From Rhizobium sp. L43 (GTDB taxonomy: Bacteria > Pseudomonadota > Alphaproteobacteria > Rhizobiales > Rhizobiaceae), in the NCBI RefSeq assembly GCF_002531725.1, contig NZ_NWSQ01000015.1:124001-188000 (forward strand): 64,000 nt of DNA, in the 5' to 3' direction. The notes beneath the pieces were generated by a model that saw only the letters and a list, made by a program, of their open reading frames with translations, was not told the DNA's origin and did not search any database. Below, piece by piece: positions 1 through 9,236 of the stretch. The translations under genes were made by a program, and so were the position numbers. The number at the start of each line of letters is the position of its first letter. Within the stretch, counting starts at the first letter, position 1.

Positions 1-165
1 GCCGAGTTTCAGATGACCACCGCGTTTCGCTTCCTGCGCGTGGGCATCGCGCGGCACCAGCAGGCCGGAGGTGAGAGCAGGCAAAGCGCCCAGCGCGACG
101 GCACCGCCCAGGAAGTGACGGCGGCCGATACTCAGAGGCGAAGATTGATCCTTTTCACGTGTCAT
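1..165 (-). CDS. Peptide-type ABC substrate-binding protein, N-terminus only
   Basis: The first 55 codons are inside the window and the rest runs off the left edge. The start at 165 is preceded by AGGGAA. The N-terminus has a twin-arginine signal (GRRHFLGG) followed by a hydrophobic stretch and a likely AHA-Q cleavage region, so the protein should be exported folded by Tat. The mature start AKRGGHLKLG is nearly identical to the mature start of the binding protein at 4681-6270 (PKRGGHLKLG), which places it in family 5 extracellular solute-binding proteins (DppA/OppA type). The start lies 122 bases from the divergent XRE regulator, which may control it. The ligand cannot be told from this fragment. 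Confidence 0.8.
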   Translation of the reverse strand, partial: MTREKDQSSPLSIGRRHFLGGAVALGALPALTSGLLVPRDAHAQEAKRGGHLKLG

Positions 166-287
166 TGCAGTTCCCTTTTTCAATTTTACTAGAAGGGAAC
201 GTAGAGGTCAGGCTGCTCCACGCAATTTCGCGACTTGACGCATCTTTAAGCGAGTTTACGCTACTAACATTTAAGACGGAGCCGCCG

Positions 288-1073
288 ATGCGTCACCTGG
301 TCGAGAACCTCAAGATTGCCTGTGCCACGCAGCGTTCCATTTCGCATCTGTGCCGCGCGATCGATATCAATCGGCAGCAATTCAATCGATATATCAACGG
401 CCAGACGAGCCCGTCTGCCCATAATCTCGCGCGCATAGCCAAGTATTTCGATCTCGACGCAGCCGACTTTGGTCTCGCTCCCAGGCTCTTTCGCGAGCGG
501 CTTCGCAAACCGACTCTGGACCTCAATCAAAGTTCCGAACTGTTAAAGGCGTTCCCAGGAGATCTGACCGCGCTCCGGCGCCATATCGGCTATTTCCAAA
601 CCTATCATCGTTCACCGTCCTGGCCGGGAATGGTTGTCTGTTCTTGCAGCCGCATTTTGGAGAAGGGTGGGCTTGCGCATGTCAAATCAATGGAGCGTCT
701 GCGGGACCCCGGAAACGGCATCCAGCAGTTTTCGAAATATGTCGGCCTTGCTGCCTTCTATCGAAACCGGATTTTCATTACGGAGCGGGTGGTCGGCTCG
801 AATCCGATACTGTCACAGACGATCCTCCTGCCATTCGACGAGTACCAGCGCGTCTATCTGCGCGGGACGACAATGGGAGTTTCCTGGCGAAGGGAAAATC
901 TCCCCTATGCGTCGCGGATGATCTGGCGGCATGTCGGCGCCGAGCCCGACCTGCGCGAGCTTCTGTCGCGCTGCGGACCACTGCCGCTGTCTTCACGCCA
1001 GCTGCCACCGACGGTGCGCTCGTTCCTCGCAGATCCATCCGCGGAAGTATATGCCGTGCCGGCAGAGTATTGA
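288..1073 (+). CDS. XRE-family transcriptional regulator
   Basis: This 261-residue protein carries a Cro/CI-type helix-turn-helix at about residues 6-64 (RSISHLCRAIDINRQQFNRY, then NGQTSPSAHNLARIAKYF). About 195 residues of a C-terminal region that I do not recognise follow and probably sense a ligand. An in-frame GTG at 159 would add 43 residues but would lie inside the divergent signal-peptide gene, and the domain begins at the ATG at 288, so I use 288. It is divergent from the binding protein at the left edge and convergent with the carnitine operon, so the left-edge transport system is its likelier target. Confidence 0.75.
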   Translation: MRHLVENLKIACATQRSISHLCRAIDINRQQFNRYINGQTSPSAHNLARIAKYFDLDAADFGLAPRLFRERLRKPTLDLNQSSELLKAFPGDLTALRRHIGYFQTYHRSPSWPGMVVCSCSRILEKGGLAHVKSMERLRDPGNGIQQFSKYVGLAAFYRNRIFITERVVGSNPILSQTILLPFDEYQRVYLRGTTMGVSWRRENLPYASRMIWRHVGAEPDLRELLSRCGPLPLSSRQLPPTVRSFLADPSAEVYAVPAEY

Positions 1074-1132
1074 AGACACCGATTTGCGACTAAGCCATCA
1101 GATCCGGATGACTGCCGGAAGATTTGGAGCCT

Positions 1133-2764
1133 TCAATTTCCAGCGCTTGCCATCTTCCGCGTCGTCAGTACCCGCTCCAGCCAGCCGATCTCCATCTCGG
1201 GCACGGATTTCAGCAGCAGGTCGGTGTAATCGTCGAAGGGCGGCGATAGCGCTTGGGATTTGGGACCGAAGCGGACGAGCTTGCCGCGATGCATCACCGC
1301 GACGCTGTCGGCGATGGCGCGCACGATAGCGATGTCATGGGTGATGAAGACGTAGGAGAGCTGTTCCTCTTCCTGCAGCTTCAGCAGCAGTTTCAGAATG
1401 CCTTCGGCAACCAGCGGATCGAGCGCCGAGGTCGGCTCGTCGCAGAGGATGAGTTCGGGCTTGGCGGCAAGCGCCCTCGCAATCGCTACGCGCTGCTTCT
1501 GGCCACCTGATAGTTCGGCCGGGTAGCGATCGACAAAGCCCTTGCCCATTTCGATCTGGTCGAGCAGTTCCTTTACCCTTGCGGTCTTCTCAGCGCCTCT
1601 CAGGCCATAATAGAAGGTCAGCGGGCGGCCAATGATGTCGCGGACCGTCTGCCGCGGGTTCATCGCCGTATCGGCCATCTGATAGATCAGCTGGATACGC
1701 CTCAAATCGTCATTCGGCCGGCTCTTGAGGCCTGGCATCAGCGGCTTTCCATCAAAGACGATGCGCCCGCTGCTCGGCGGCAACAGGCCGGTAATAACGC
1801 GCGCCAAGGTCGATTTGCCCGAGCCGGATTCGCCGACGACGGCGAGGGTCTGGCCCTTCGGCACATGCAGCGAGACATCGTGGAGCACTTTGAAGCCGTT
1901 GGAATATTCGGCGCTGACATTCTCCACCTTGAGAAGTGCCGTGGACTGGTCGGCCGCTTCCTCGCGGTAGGCCTGCCTGACATTGACGAGGGCGCGCGTA
2001 TAGTCCTCCCGCGGCGCCTCGATGATCTGCCGGACGCTGCCATATTCGACTTGCTTGCCATAGCGCAGAACCATGATGTCGTCCGAGATCTGGGCGACGA
2101 CGGCGAGGTCGTGGGTGATATAAAGGGCGGCGGTGTGCGTTTCCTCGATGGCATGTTTGATCGCCGCCAGCACGTCGATCTGCGTGGTGACGTCGAGTGC
2201 CGTCGTCGGTTCGTCGAAGACGATGAGTTCGGGGTTGGAGCAGAGCGCCATTGCCGTCATCGCGCGCTGCAACTGGCCGCCGGAGACCTGGTGGGGAAAG
2301 CGCTCGCCGAAGGTTTCGGGATTGGGCAGGCCGAGAACCCCGAACAGATAAAGCGCACGTTTGCGCGCCTCGTCCTTGCTCATCAATCCATGTTTGACCG
2401 AAGCCTCGATCACTTGGTCGCCGAGCCGATGCGCAGGATTGAAAGCAGCGGCGGCAGACTGCGCGACGTAGCAGACCCGCGCGCCGCGGATTTGACGGAT
2501 GCCGTTCTTGCCGAGCGCCAGGATATTGGCATCGTCGAGCAAGACCTCGCCGCCGGTGATTTCGGCTCCGCCCCGGCCATAGGCGAGTGCGGAAAGGCCG
2601 ATCGTCGACTTGCCGGCACCGGATTCCCCGATCAGGCCGAGAACCTTGCCCTTCTGCAGGTCGAAGGAAACGCCGTCGACGATCGTCACCCGTTTGGGCG
2701 GTTCACCCGGCGGATAGCTGGTTGCTTCGATCTTCAGATTGCGAACGGAAAGAAGCTCAGGCAT
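1133..2764 (-). CDS. Fused double ATPase of a peptide-type ABC transporter (DppD-DppF like)
   Basis: This 543-residue protein has two complete ABC ATPase domains in tandem, corresponding to DppD and DppF in one chain. The first has Walker A GESGAGKST near residue 46, signature VSGGQLQRA and Walker B VFDEPTTALD. The second has Walker A GESGSGKST near residue 310, signature LSGGQKQRVAIARAL and Walker B LCDEPTSALD. It should energise the permeases at 2757-4585; it overlaps the upstream permease by 8 bases, so translation is likely coupled. It is the last gene of the minus-strand run that starts with the carnitine enzymes at 12808, which suggests the cargo is carnitine or a related betaine rather than a peptide. 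That substrate is inference. Confidence 0.9.
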   Translation of the reverse strand: MPELLSVRNLKIEATSYPPGEPPKRVTIVDGVSFDLQKGKVLGLIGESGAGKSTIGLSALAYGRGGAEITGGEVLLDDANILALGKNGIRQIRGARVCYVAQSAAAAFNPAHRLGDQVIEASVKHGLMSKDEARKRALYLFGVLGLPNPETFGERFPHQVSGGQLQRAMTAMALCSNPELIVFDEPTTALDVTTQIDVLAAIKHAIEETHTAALYITHDLAVVAQISDDIMVLRYGKQVEYGSVRQIIEAPREDYTRALVNVRQAYREEAADQSTALLKVENVSAEYSNGFKVLHDVSLHVPKGQTLAVVGESGSGKSTLARVITGLLPPSSGRIVFDGKPLMPGLKSRPNDDLRRIQLIYQMADTAMNPRQTVRDIIGRPLTFYYGLRGAEKTARVKELLDQIEMGKGFVDRYPAELSGGQKQRVAIARALAAKPELILCDEPTSALDPLVAEGILKLLLKLQEEEQLSYVFITHDIAIVRAIADSVAVMHRGKLVRFGPKSQALSPPFDDYTDLLLKSVPEMEIGWLERVLTTRKMASAGN

Positions 2765-3584
2765 CGCCGCGCCCTCCCTTGAGGCTGGATGTGCGTTTCA
2801 GGAGCCAGTCGACGACGAGGTTGACACAGACGGCAAGCACGGCGATCGCCGTGCCTGGCACCAGCGCTGCTGATATGCCGAAGATGATGCCGTCCTTGTT
2901 ATCCTTGACCATGCCGCCCCAATCGGCCGCCGGCGGCTGAATGCCGAGGCCGAGGAAGGAAAGCGTCGAGAGGAAGAGGATCGAGAAGGCGAAGCGCAAG
3001 CCGAACTCGGCCAGCAGCGGCGACAGCGTGTTCGGCAGGATTTCGCGGAAGATGATCCAGAGCTTGCCTTCGCCGCGGAGCTTAGCAGCCTCGACGAATT
3101 CCATCACCGCGACATCGAGTGCCACGGCGCGGCCGAGACGGTAGACGCGGGTGGAATCGAGGATCGCCATGACAAGGATCAGGACGATGATGTTCTGCGG
3201 TAGGACCGCAAGAACCACGAGCGCGAAGATCAGCGTCGGGATCGACATCATCAGATCGTTGAAGCGCGAAAAGACCGTGTCGATGATGCCGCGCGAGACG
3301 GCAGCGGTGAAGCTCAGGATGATGCCGAGCGAGAAGGAGATGACGGTGGCAGCCGACGAGACCAGCAGCGTCGTGCGCGCGCCGTAGATCAGACGCGAGA
3401 GGATGTCGCGGCCGAGATTGTCGAGGCCGAAGACGTAATTCGCGTCGGCAGGCGCCCAGACGTCGCCGACGACCTGGGTCTCGCCATAAGGGGCGATCCA
3501 GGGCGCGAAGAGGGCGAAGATGAAGGCGACGGCAATGCCGGTCATGCCGATCCAGGCGGTGATGGGAATATCTCTCAATCTCAT
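2757..3584 (-). CDS. Peptide-type ABC transporter permease, DppC like
   Basis: This 275-residue inner-membrane protein has about six predicted hydrophobic segments and the binding-protein-dependent permease (BPD) loop around EAAKLRGEGKLWIIFREILP, the site that docks on the ATPase. An N-terminal segment followed by a periplasmic stretch containing FGLDNLGRDILSRLIYGART is characteristic of the DppC/OppC half. It overlaps the DppB-like gene by 4 bases and the ATPase gene by 8, so the three are one translational unit. It is part of the transporter placed behind the carnitine enzymes. Confidence 0.9.
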   Translation of the reverse strand: MRLRDIPITAWIGMTGIAVAFIFALFAPWIAPYGETQVVGDVWAPADANYVFGLDNLGRDILSRLIYGARTTLLVSSAATVISFSLGIILSFTAAVSRGIIDTVFSRFNDLMMSIPTLIFALVVLAVLPQNIIVLILVMAILDSTRVYRLGRAVALDVAVMEFVEAAKLRGEGKLWIIFREILPNTLSPLLAEFGLRFAFSILFLSTLSFLGLGIQPPAADWGGMVKDNKDGIIFGISAALVPGTAIAVLAVCVNLVVDWLLKRTSSLKGGRGDA

Positions 3585-4585
3585 CGCGGATGCCTCAGCC
3601 GGGGATTGGCGATGATCGCAAGGATATCGGCCGTCATGTTGAGAAAGATGTAGACGGCCGCGAAGATCAGGCCGCAGGCCTGGACGACGGGCATGTCGCG
3701 CACGGTGACCGCATCGACCATATATTGCCCCATGCCGGGATAGACGAAGACCACCTCGACAACGACGACGCCGACCACGAGATAGGCAAGGTTCAATGCG
3801 ACGACATTGATGATAGGCGCAAGCGCATTGGGGGCGGCGTGCTTGACGATCGCGCGGAAGGCGCTGAGGCCCTTCAACTCTGCCGTCTCCATATAAGCTG
3901 ACGACATGACGGAGAGGATCGCCGCCCGCGTCATGCGCATCATGTGGGCAAGCACGACGAGCACGAGGGTCGCCGTCGGCAGCGCGATCGCCTTCAACCG
4001 CTCGACGAAACCCATGCTGTCATAGACCGTGGCCGGAAAGGTCGCCATGCCGAACTTCACCGCGAAGAACAGGATCAAGAGGTAGCCGATGAAGAATTCC
4101 GGCAGTGAGATCGCCGCAAGCGAGATGATGTTGATGATCTTGTCCGGCAGGCGGTTGCGGAAATGCACTGAGAACATGCCGAGGCCGACCGCGAGCGGCA
4201 CAGAGATGACAGCTGCGAAACCCGCCAGGAAAAGCGAATTGCCGAGGCGTTTGCCGATCTGCTCGCTCACCGAATTCTTGCTGGCCCAGGAGGTGCCGAA
4301 ATCCCCCTGGACGGCGTTGCCGAGCCACTCGACATAGCGCGTCGTGACCGGGCGGTTCAGCCCGAGATCCTGACGAATATTGGCAACGGCCTGCGGCGTC
4401 GCCGACTGGCCGAGATAGGTTGTGGCAAAATCGCCGGGCAGGGCTTCCAGACCGCCGAAAATCAGGATGGAAACGGCAAAAAGCAGGACGAGGCTGAGCA
4501 CGAAGCGCTCGAGGATCAGGGCCAGCAGCGGAAAACGCTGCCGGAACCGGAGGCCGGGCAAGATGCCGGGGGCAGGATTGGTCAT
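3581..4585 (-). CDS. Peptide-type ABC transporter permease, DppB like
   Basis: This 334-residue inner-membrane permease has the DppB/OppB pattern. A first membrane segment is followed by the conserved extracellular stretch FATTYLGQSATPQAVANIRQ, then further membrane helices and the coupling loop ETAELKGLSAFRAIVKHAAP. A GAGG-like ribosome site precedes the ATG. It is separated from the upstream binding-protein gene by 95 bases containing a hairpin (4615-4640). It pairs with the DppC-like protein encoded immediately downstream. Confidence 0.9.
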   Translation of the reverse strand: MTNPAPGILPGLRFRQRFPLLALILERFVLSLVLLFAVSILIFGGLEALPGDFATTYLGQSATPQAVANIRQDLGLNRPVTTRYVEWLGNAVQGDFGTSWASKNSVSEQIGKRLGNSLFLAGFAAVISVPLAVGLGMFSVHFRNRLPDKIINIISLAAISLPEFFIGYLLILFFAVKFGMATFPATVYDSMGFVERLKAIALPTATLVLVVLAHMMRMTRAAILSVMSSAYMETAELKGLSAFRAIVKHAAPNALAPIINVVALNLAYLVVGVVVVEVVFVYPGMGQYMVDAVTVRDMPVVQACGLIFAAVYIFLNMTADILAIIANPRLRHPR

Positions 4586-4614
4586 GGCGAGAACCTCGCG
4601 CTAAAACGGCGGGA

Positions 4615-4640
4615 GGACCGCGGGTTTCATCCCACGGTCC
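4615..4640 (-). terminator. Intercistronic hairpin between binding protein and permease genes
   Basis: GGACCG (4615-4620) pairs with CGGTCC (4635-4640), extended by GGG/CCC across one mismatch around a six-base loop. No U-run follows. Hairpins here commonly make the binding protein message more abundant than that of the permeases; that role is inference. Confidence 0.45.
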
Positions 4641-4680
4641 CGGCTTCGTTGGAGATCGGAGGGGCAAGCGCCCCTTGCCA

Positions 4681-6270
4681 TCAGGCGTCCAGCCAGACGC
4701 GGGTTGCGACATAGCCGTTCGACATGTCGTTGCCGATGTCGTGGACATAACCCTTCACCTGCTTGGTGGAGGCGTTCACGAAGTCGTTGAACATCGGCAG
4801 GATCACGCCGCCCTCGTCGCGCACCATCATCGCCATGGCGCGGTACAGCTCCTTACGTTTGGCTTCATCAAGCTCGGAACGGGCCTCCAGCAGCAGCTTG
4901 TCGAAGTCGGGGCGCTTGAACTTGGTGTCGTTCCAGTCCGCCGTCGAGAGATAGGCGGTGGAATACATCTGGTCCTGCGTCGGACGGCCACCCCAATAGG
5001 AGGTCGAGAAGGGCTGGACGTTCCAGACGTTGGTCCAGTAACCGTCGCCCGGTTCGCGCTTGACCTCGATCTCGATACCGGCCTTCTTGCAGCTCTCCTG
5101 ATAGAGGACGGCGGCATCGACACCGCCGGGGAAGGCGACTTCCGACGTGCGCAGTAGGACCGAGCCGCTATGGCCTGACTTCTTGTAGTGGAAGGCTGCC
5201 TTGTCGGGATCGTAAACGCGCTGCTCGATACCCTCGGGGAACAGCGCATAGGTGCTGTTGATCGGGAAGTCGTTGCCAACCTTGCCGTAGCCGCCGAGGA
5301 TCTTCTGCACCATGGTCTCACGGTCCATGGCATATTTGAGCGCCAGACGCAGATCGTTATTGTCGAACGGCGCCTTGTCGCAATGCATGATGAAGACGTA
5401 ATGGCCGCGGCCGGCGGTCGAGAGGATCTCGACATTCGGGGCACGTTTCAAGAGGCTGACCGTCTTCGGGTCGACGCGGTTGATGTAGTGCACCTGACCG
5501 GACGAAAGGGCCGCGATACGGGCGGTCGCGTCGTTCATGCCGATGATTTCGATCGAGTCGACATAGCCTCGGTCGGTGCGCCAGTCGTCCTTGTTCCTTT
5601 CGAAGGTGGCGCGGACGCCGGGCTCGAAGCTCGTCATCTTGTAGGGGCCGGTGCCGATCGAGGCCAGCGGATCGTCGACGCCGCCATTCGGCTGGATGAC
5701 CAGATGGTAGTCCGACAGCAGCAGCGGCATGTCGGCATTGCCTTCGCTGAGCGTCAGCACGAGATTGCCGCCGTCGGCCTTGATCTCCTTGATCGAGCCG
5801 AGAACGCCGAGCGCGCCGGATTCCGACTTCGCGTCGGTATGGCGCTTCAGCGTCGCAACGACGTCGTCGATCGTCATCTCCTTGCCGTCGTGGAACTTGA
5901 CGCCCTTGCGGATCTTGAAGGTCCAGGTGGCCGCATCCTTCGAGGGTTCCCAGGATTCGGCCAGCGACGGCACGGCGGCACCCGTCAGCGGATCGGATTC
6001 GACCAGCATGTCGCCCCAGCAGCGGCCGATGCAGAACATGACCTGCGACAGGAATTTTGCCGGGTCCTTGGAATCGGTGGCGGCACCGCCTTCGAGGCCG
6101 AGCTTCAGGTGACCGCCGCGCTTCGGTTCGGCGGCTTCAGCGCTTTCGGTGAAGAGCTTGTCGGCGACGGCAAGTGTGATGCCCGCCGCCATGGCGCGTC
6201 CCATGAATTCGCGGCGGCTGAGCCCGCCCGCCGTGACGCGGCTTGTCAGATATTTCGTGTAGTCGTTCAT
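4681..6270 (-). CDS. Tat-exported family 5 substrate-binding protein of the carnitine operon
   Basis: This 529-residue protein opens with a Tat signal (SRREFMGRAMAAG, twin Arg at 19-20) and a hydrophobic segment. The mature part is a DppA/OppA-type solute-binding protein: LAESWEPSKDAATWTFKIRK and VKFHDGKEMTIDDVVATLKR are the family signatures. It should capture the substrate in the periplasm and deliver it to the permeases at 2757-4585. It lies 118 bases behind the CaiD-like hydratase in a continuous same-strand run that begins with the carnitine cleavage genes. Carnitine uptake normally uses BCCT or ProU-type systems, so a peptide-type protein here is unusual. Acylcarnitine, gamma-butyrobetaine or D-carnitine are possible ligands, but the sequence alone does not say which. 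Confidence 0.88.
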   Translation of the reverse strand: MNDYTKYLTSRVTAGGLSRREFMGRAMAAGITLAVADKLFTESAEAAEPKRGGHLKLGLEGGAATDSKDPAKFLSQVMFCIGRCWGDMLVESDPLTGAAVPSLAESWEPSKDAATWTFKIRKGVKFHDGKEMTIDDVVATLKRHTDAKSESGALGVLGSIKEIKADGGNLVLTLSEGNADMPLLLSDYHLVIQPNGGVDDPLASIGTGPYKMTSFEPGVRATFERNKDDWRTDRGYVDSIEIIGMNDATARIAALSSGQVHYINRVDPKTVSLLKRAPNVEILSTAGRGHYVFIMHCDKAPFDNNDLRLALKYAMDRETMVQKILGGYGKVGNDFPINSTYALFPEGIEQRVYDPDKAAFHYKKSGHSGSVLLRTSEVAFPGGVDAAVLYQESCKKAGIEIEVKREPGDGYWTNVWNVQPFSTSYWGGRPTQDQMYSTAYLSTADWNDTKFKRPDFDKLLLEARSELDEAKRKELYRAMAMMVRDEGGVILPMFNDFVNASTKQVKGYVHDIGNDMSNGYVATRVWLDA

Positions 6271-6388
6271 TCCCCAGTTCCTTCTTTATGGTGCGTTGAC
6301 AGAACTTCCGGGCTGGTCGGCAGGCGGTTTCCTCTCCACCTCCGGTGCCCGCATCATGCGGGAAAATGCTGCGGTTGCCGCCGCCTCC

Positions 6389-7171
6389 CTATTCTCCTTT
6401 CCAAATGGGGCTTCGCTTCTCGGCGAAAGCCCGCGCGCCTTCCAATTGGTCTTCGCTCGAATAGAGCCTGTCGACGGTCGCAAACTGCCGTTTGGTGATC
6501 TTGTTCATGGCAGTCTGAAACGTCGAACCCTCCGCTTCGCGGACGATTTCCTTGATGGCCGCATAAACGAGCGGCGGCCCGCTTTCGAGCAGCCGGGCAA
6601 GCTCCCAGGCTCTCTCCATCAGCCGCTCGGCCGGCAGCACCTCGTTGACGAACCCCCAGCGATGCGCCTCGTGAACGTCGAGCCAGCGTCCCGTCAAAAG
6701 CATGTCCATGGCGACGTGATAGGGGATGCGCTTTGGCAGCTTGATCGAGGCCGCATCGGCAACCGTGCCCGAGCGGATTTCCGGCAGAGCGAAGGTCGCA
6801 TGCTCGGCGGCGAGGATCAGATCTGTTGAAAGCGCGATCTCCAGTCCGCCGCCGCAACAGATGCCGTTGACCGCACAAATGACCGGCTTGTTGAGATCGC
6901 GCAGCTCCTGCAGCCCGCCGAAGCCGCCGACGCCATAATCGCCGTCGACCGCATCTCCTGATGCTGCCGCCTTGAGGTCCCATCCGGCGCAAAAGAATTT
7001 CTCGCCCGCACCCGACACGATCGCGACACGCAATTCGGGATCGTCACGGAAATCCCGGAAGATCAATCCCAGGGCACGGCTGGTCGCAAGGTCGATGGCA
7101 TTCGCCTTCGGCCGGTCGATGACGACTTCGAGCACTCCGCCGTCCTGTCGTGTGCGAATGGGATCGTTCAA
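6389..7171 (-). CDS. caiD: Enoyl-CoA hydratase family protein, carnitinyl-CoA dehydratase (CaiD) like
   Basis: This 260-residue crotonase-fold protein has strong CaiD hallmarks: DRPKANAIDLATS near the start, SGAGEKFFCAGWDLKAAASG for the CoA/oxyanion-hole region, GGGLEIALSTDLILAAEHAT in the middle and FAEKRSPIWKGE at the C-terminus. E. coli CaiD hydrates crotonobetainyl-CoA to L-carnitinyl-CoA. It lies 6 bases after the CoA ligase gene and follows an acyl-CoA dehydrogenase, which fits a CoA-ester route that feeds L-carnitine to the dehydrogenase encoded further upstream. It could also act on another short-chain enoyl-CoA. Confidence 0.8.
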   Translation of the reverse strand: MNDPIRTRQDGGVLEVVIDRPKANAIDLATSRALGLIFRDFRDDPELRVAIVSGAGEKFFCAGWDLKAAASGDAVDGDYGVGGFGGLQELRDLNKPVICAVNGICCGGGLEIALSTDLILAAEHATFALPEIRSGTVADAASIKLPKRIPYHVAMDMLLTGRWLDVHEAHRWGFVNEVLPAERLMERAWELARLLESGPPLVYAAIKEIVREAEGSTFQTAMNKITKRQFATVDRLYSSEDQLEGARAFAEKRSPIWKGE

Positions 7172-7177
7172 CCTATG

Positions 7178-9232
7178 CTACCTCCTCCGCCGTATGAGAG
7201 CATCGGCTGCGGCAACACCACGCCCCTCGCGAAGAACCATTAAGGGATTAATGTCTAGTTCCTCCAGGCATGCCGCGTTCATTACGACATAATCCGCCGC
7301 TGCTGCGATAGCGGCGACCGCGGCGTCGAGATCGCCTTTCGGCCGTCCGCGATAGCCATAGAGCAATTTTGCTAGCTTGAGGCGAGAAATCGCCGCACGA
7401 ATCTCGGTTTTCGTCGCCGGAAGCGGCAAGATGACGGAATCCTCCAGCAATTCGACGAAGATTCCGCCCGCTCCCAAGGTGAGCGATAATCCGAAGACAG
7501 GGTCGCGGGTGGCGCCGACAATGAGTTCGGCGACCGGCGGATCAATCATCTTCTCGACGAGGTACCCGGCATTCGACGGCATTTTCGCCGCCGCGTTCGA
7601 GACGGCCTCACTATCCCTGAGGTTGAGCACGACGGCGCCGGCCTCGGTCTTGTGGGCAATGCCGAGAGCCTTCAGCACGACGGGGAAACCGAGCCGCTCG
7701 GCCTGCTCGGCGGCTTCCCGGGAAGAAAAAGCCTGCAGCCCCCAGGGAACAGGGAGGCCGCAGGCGGCAAGTTCCGTCTTCGCATCGGCTTCCGTCAGCG
7801 TCTCGATTTCGCCGTCCATGGACGGCACGTCGAGCAGCGGCAGGGGAGGCGGGCGATCCCAGACCTTGCCAATACCGGCAGCGACTTCCGCCGCAATGAT
7901 GGCTTCGTCGATGCCCGAGAAGGCGACGATGCCATTCGCCATCAGCCGATCGGCGATCGGTTCCGGCATATTCTCGGGAAGGGTCGCCAGAAGGCCGGCC
8001 AGCGCACCGGTGGCAGTGGCCGCGGCGATAACCGCGTCCGCCGTCGTCGCCCATTCGGCCGCATCACAGCGATCACCGCGCGGAAAATCGAGGACGACGA
8101 GATTGAGGGCATAGCCGCCTTCGAACATGGCGCTGAAGGCTTCGGTCTGGCGTTCGAAATCGCCCCAGACGAAGGTGTGGTAGTCGAGCGGATTGGAGAG
8201 CGCCACCATCTCGCCGAGGACCCGCCGCAGCCGCGGCAGTTGTCGCAGCTGCAAAGCAGGGAATTCGACATTGCGGCCGACGGCGGCATCCGCCATCAGC
8301 GAGGCCTCGCCACCGGAACAGCTCATGGACGAGATCGTATGGCTGGGGAGAGGGCCGGCGACATGCAGCAGCTTCAGGGTTTCCAGCAATGCCGGCAGGC
8401 TCTGGACACGGCCGATGCCGAGCCGGGCAAGCACGGCATCGGCCACCACATCGCTGCCGGCGAGCGAGGCGGTGTGCGACACCGCCGCATGTCTTGCCTG
8501 CTCTGATCTGCCGACCTTCAGCACGACGACCGGCTTCTTGGACCGGCGGGCAATGGCGGCCAGGCGTTCGAGGCCGGAGAGGTCGCCGAAACCTTCGACA
8601 TGAAGGCCGACCGCCGTGACGCGCGGATCGTCGATCAATGCGCAGGCGACATCGGCAAGCGATGTCTGCGCTTGATTGCCTGCCGTGACCATATAGGCGA
8701 TCGGCAGCCCGCGTGTCTGCATGGTCAGGTTCATGGCGATATTGGAAGACTGCGTGAGGATCGCGACGCCGCATTTGGTGCGCTTCATGCCGTGCTGGTC
8801 GGGCCAGAGCAGCGCGCCGTCGAGACCGTTGATCAGCCCGTAGCAATTGGGGCCGAGGATCGGCATGTCGCCGGCCGCCGCCAGCAGCGCCTGCTGCAGA
8901 TCGGCGCCGTCTGCAAGTTCCGCCGTCGCCTCGCTGAAGCCCGATGCATAACAGACCGCACCGCCGGCGCCGGCCCGCGAAAGGCTGCGGACGATCTCGA
9001 CGGTGAGCGTCCTGTTGACGCCGACGAAGGCGGCGTCCGGCGCCGAAGGCAGATCGGAGACCGAGCGATAACAGGGCCGCCCCAGCACCTCGTCGAGGTG
9101 GGGATGGACGGGCCAGATCTCTCCGGCAAAACCCATGCGGTCGCACTGCTCGATCACCCTGCGCGCCTCGCGGCCGCCGAAGACGGCGATCGTTTGCGGT
9201 CTGAGCAGGCGGTCGAGCGGGCGAGATATCAT
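7178..9232 (-). CDS. Acyl-CoA synthetase, NDP-forming (ATP-grasp) type
   Basis: This 684-residue protein has the layout of acetate-CoA ligase (ADP-forming)/Pat-like proteins. An N-terminal CoA-binding Rossmann domain covers about residues 5-130. A ligase domain follows with SHTASLAGSD, which holds the His expected to be phosphorylated, and SCSGGEASLMADAA. A C-terminal ATP-grasp domain starts near residue 470 (TEADAKTELAACGLPVPWGL, LVEKMIDPPVAELIVG, LDINPLMVL). The ATG at 9232 is chosen because it lies 4 bases after the acyl-CoA dehydrogenase stop; a longer frame would overlap that gene. It would make the CoA thioester of a betaine acid. The E. coli ligase for this job, CaiC, is AMP-forming, so this is a non-homologous solution if the pathway reading is right. 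Confidence 0.8.
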   Translation of the reverse strand: MISRPLDRLLRPQTIAVFGGREARRVIEQCDRMGFAGEIWPVHPHLDEVLGRPCYRSVSDLPSAPDAAFVGVNRTLTVEIVRSLSRAGAGGAVCYASGFSEATAELADGADLQQALLAAAGDMPILGPNCYGLINGLDGALLWPDQHGMKRTKCGVAILTQSSNIAMNLTMQTRGLPIAYMVTAGNQAQTSLADVACALIDDPRVTAVGLHVEGFGDLSGLERLAAIARRSKKPVVVLKVGRSEQARHAAVSHTASLAGSDVVADAVLARLGIGRVQSLPALLETLKLLHVAGPLPSHTISSMSCSGGEASLMADAAVGRNVEFPALQLRQLPRLRRVLGEMVALSNPLDYHTFVWGDFERQTEAFSAMFEGGYALNLVVLDFPRGDRCDAAEWATTADAVIAAATATGALAGLLATLPENMPEPIADRLMANGIVAFSGIDEAIIAAEVAAGIGKVWDRPPPLPLLDVPSMDGEIETLTEADAKTELAACGLPVPWGLQAFSSREAAEQAERLGFPVVLKALGIAHKTEAGAVVLNLRDSEAVSNAAAKMPSNAGYLVEKMIDPPVAELIVGATRDPVFGLSLTLGAGGIFVELLEDSVILPLPATKTEIRAAISRLKLAKLLYGYRGRPKGDLDAAVAAIAAAADYVVMNAACLEELDINPLMVLREGRGVAAADALIRRRR

Positions 9233-9236
9233 CGGC

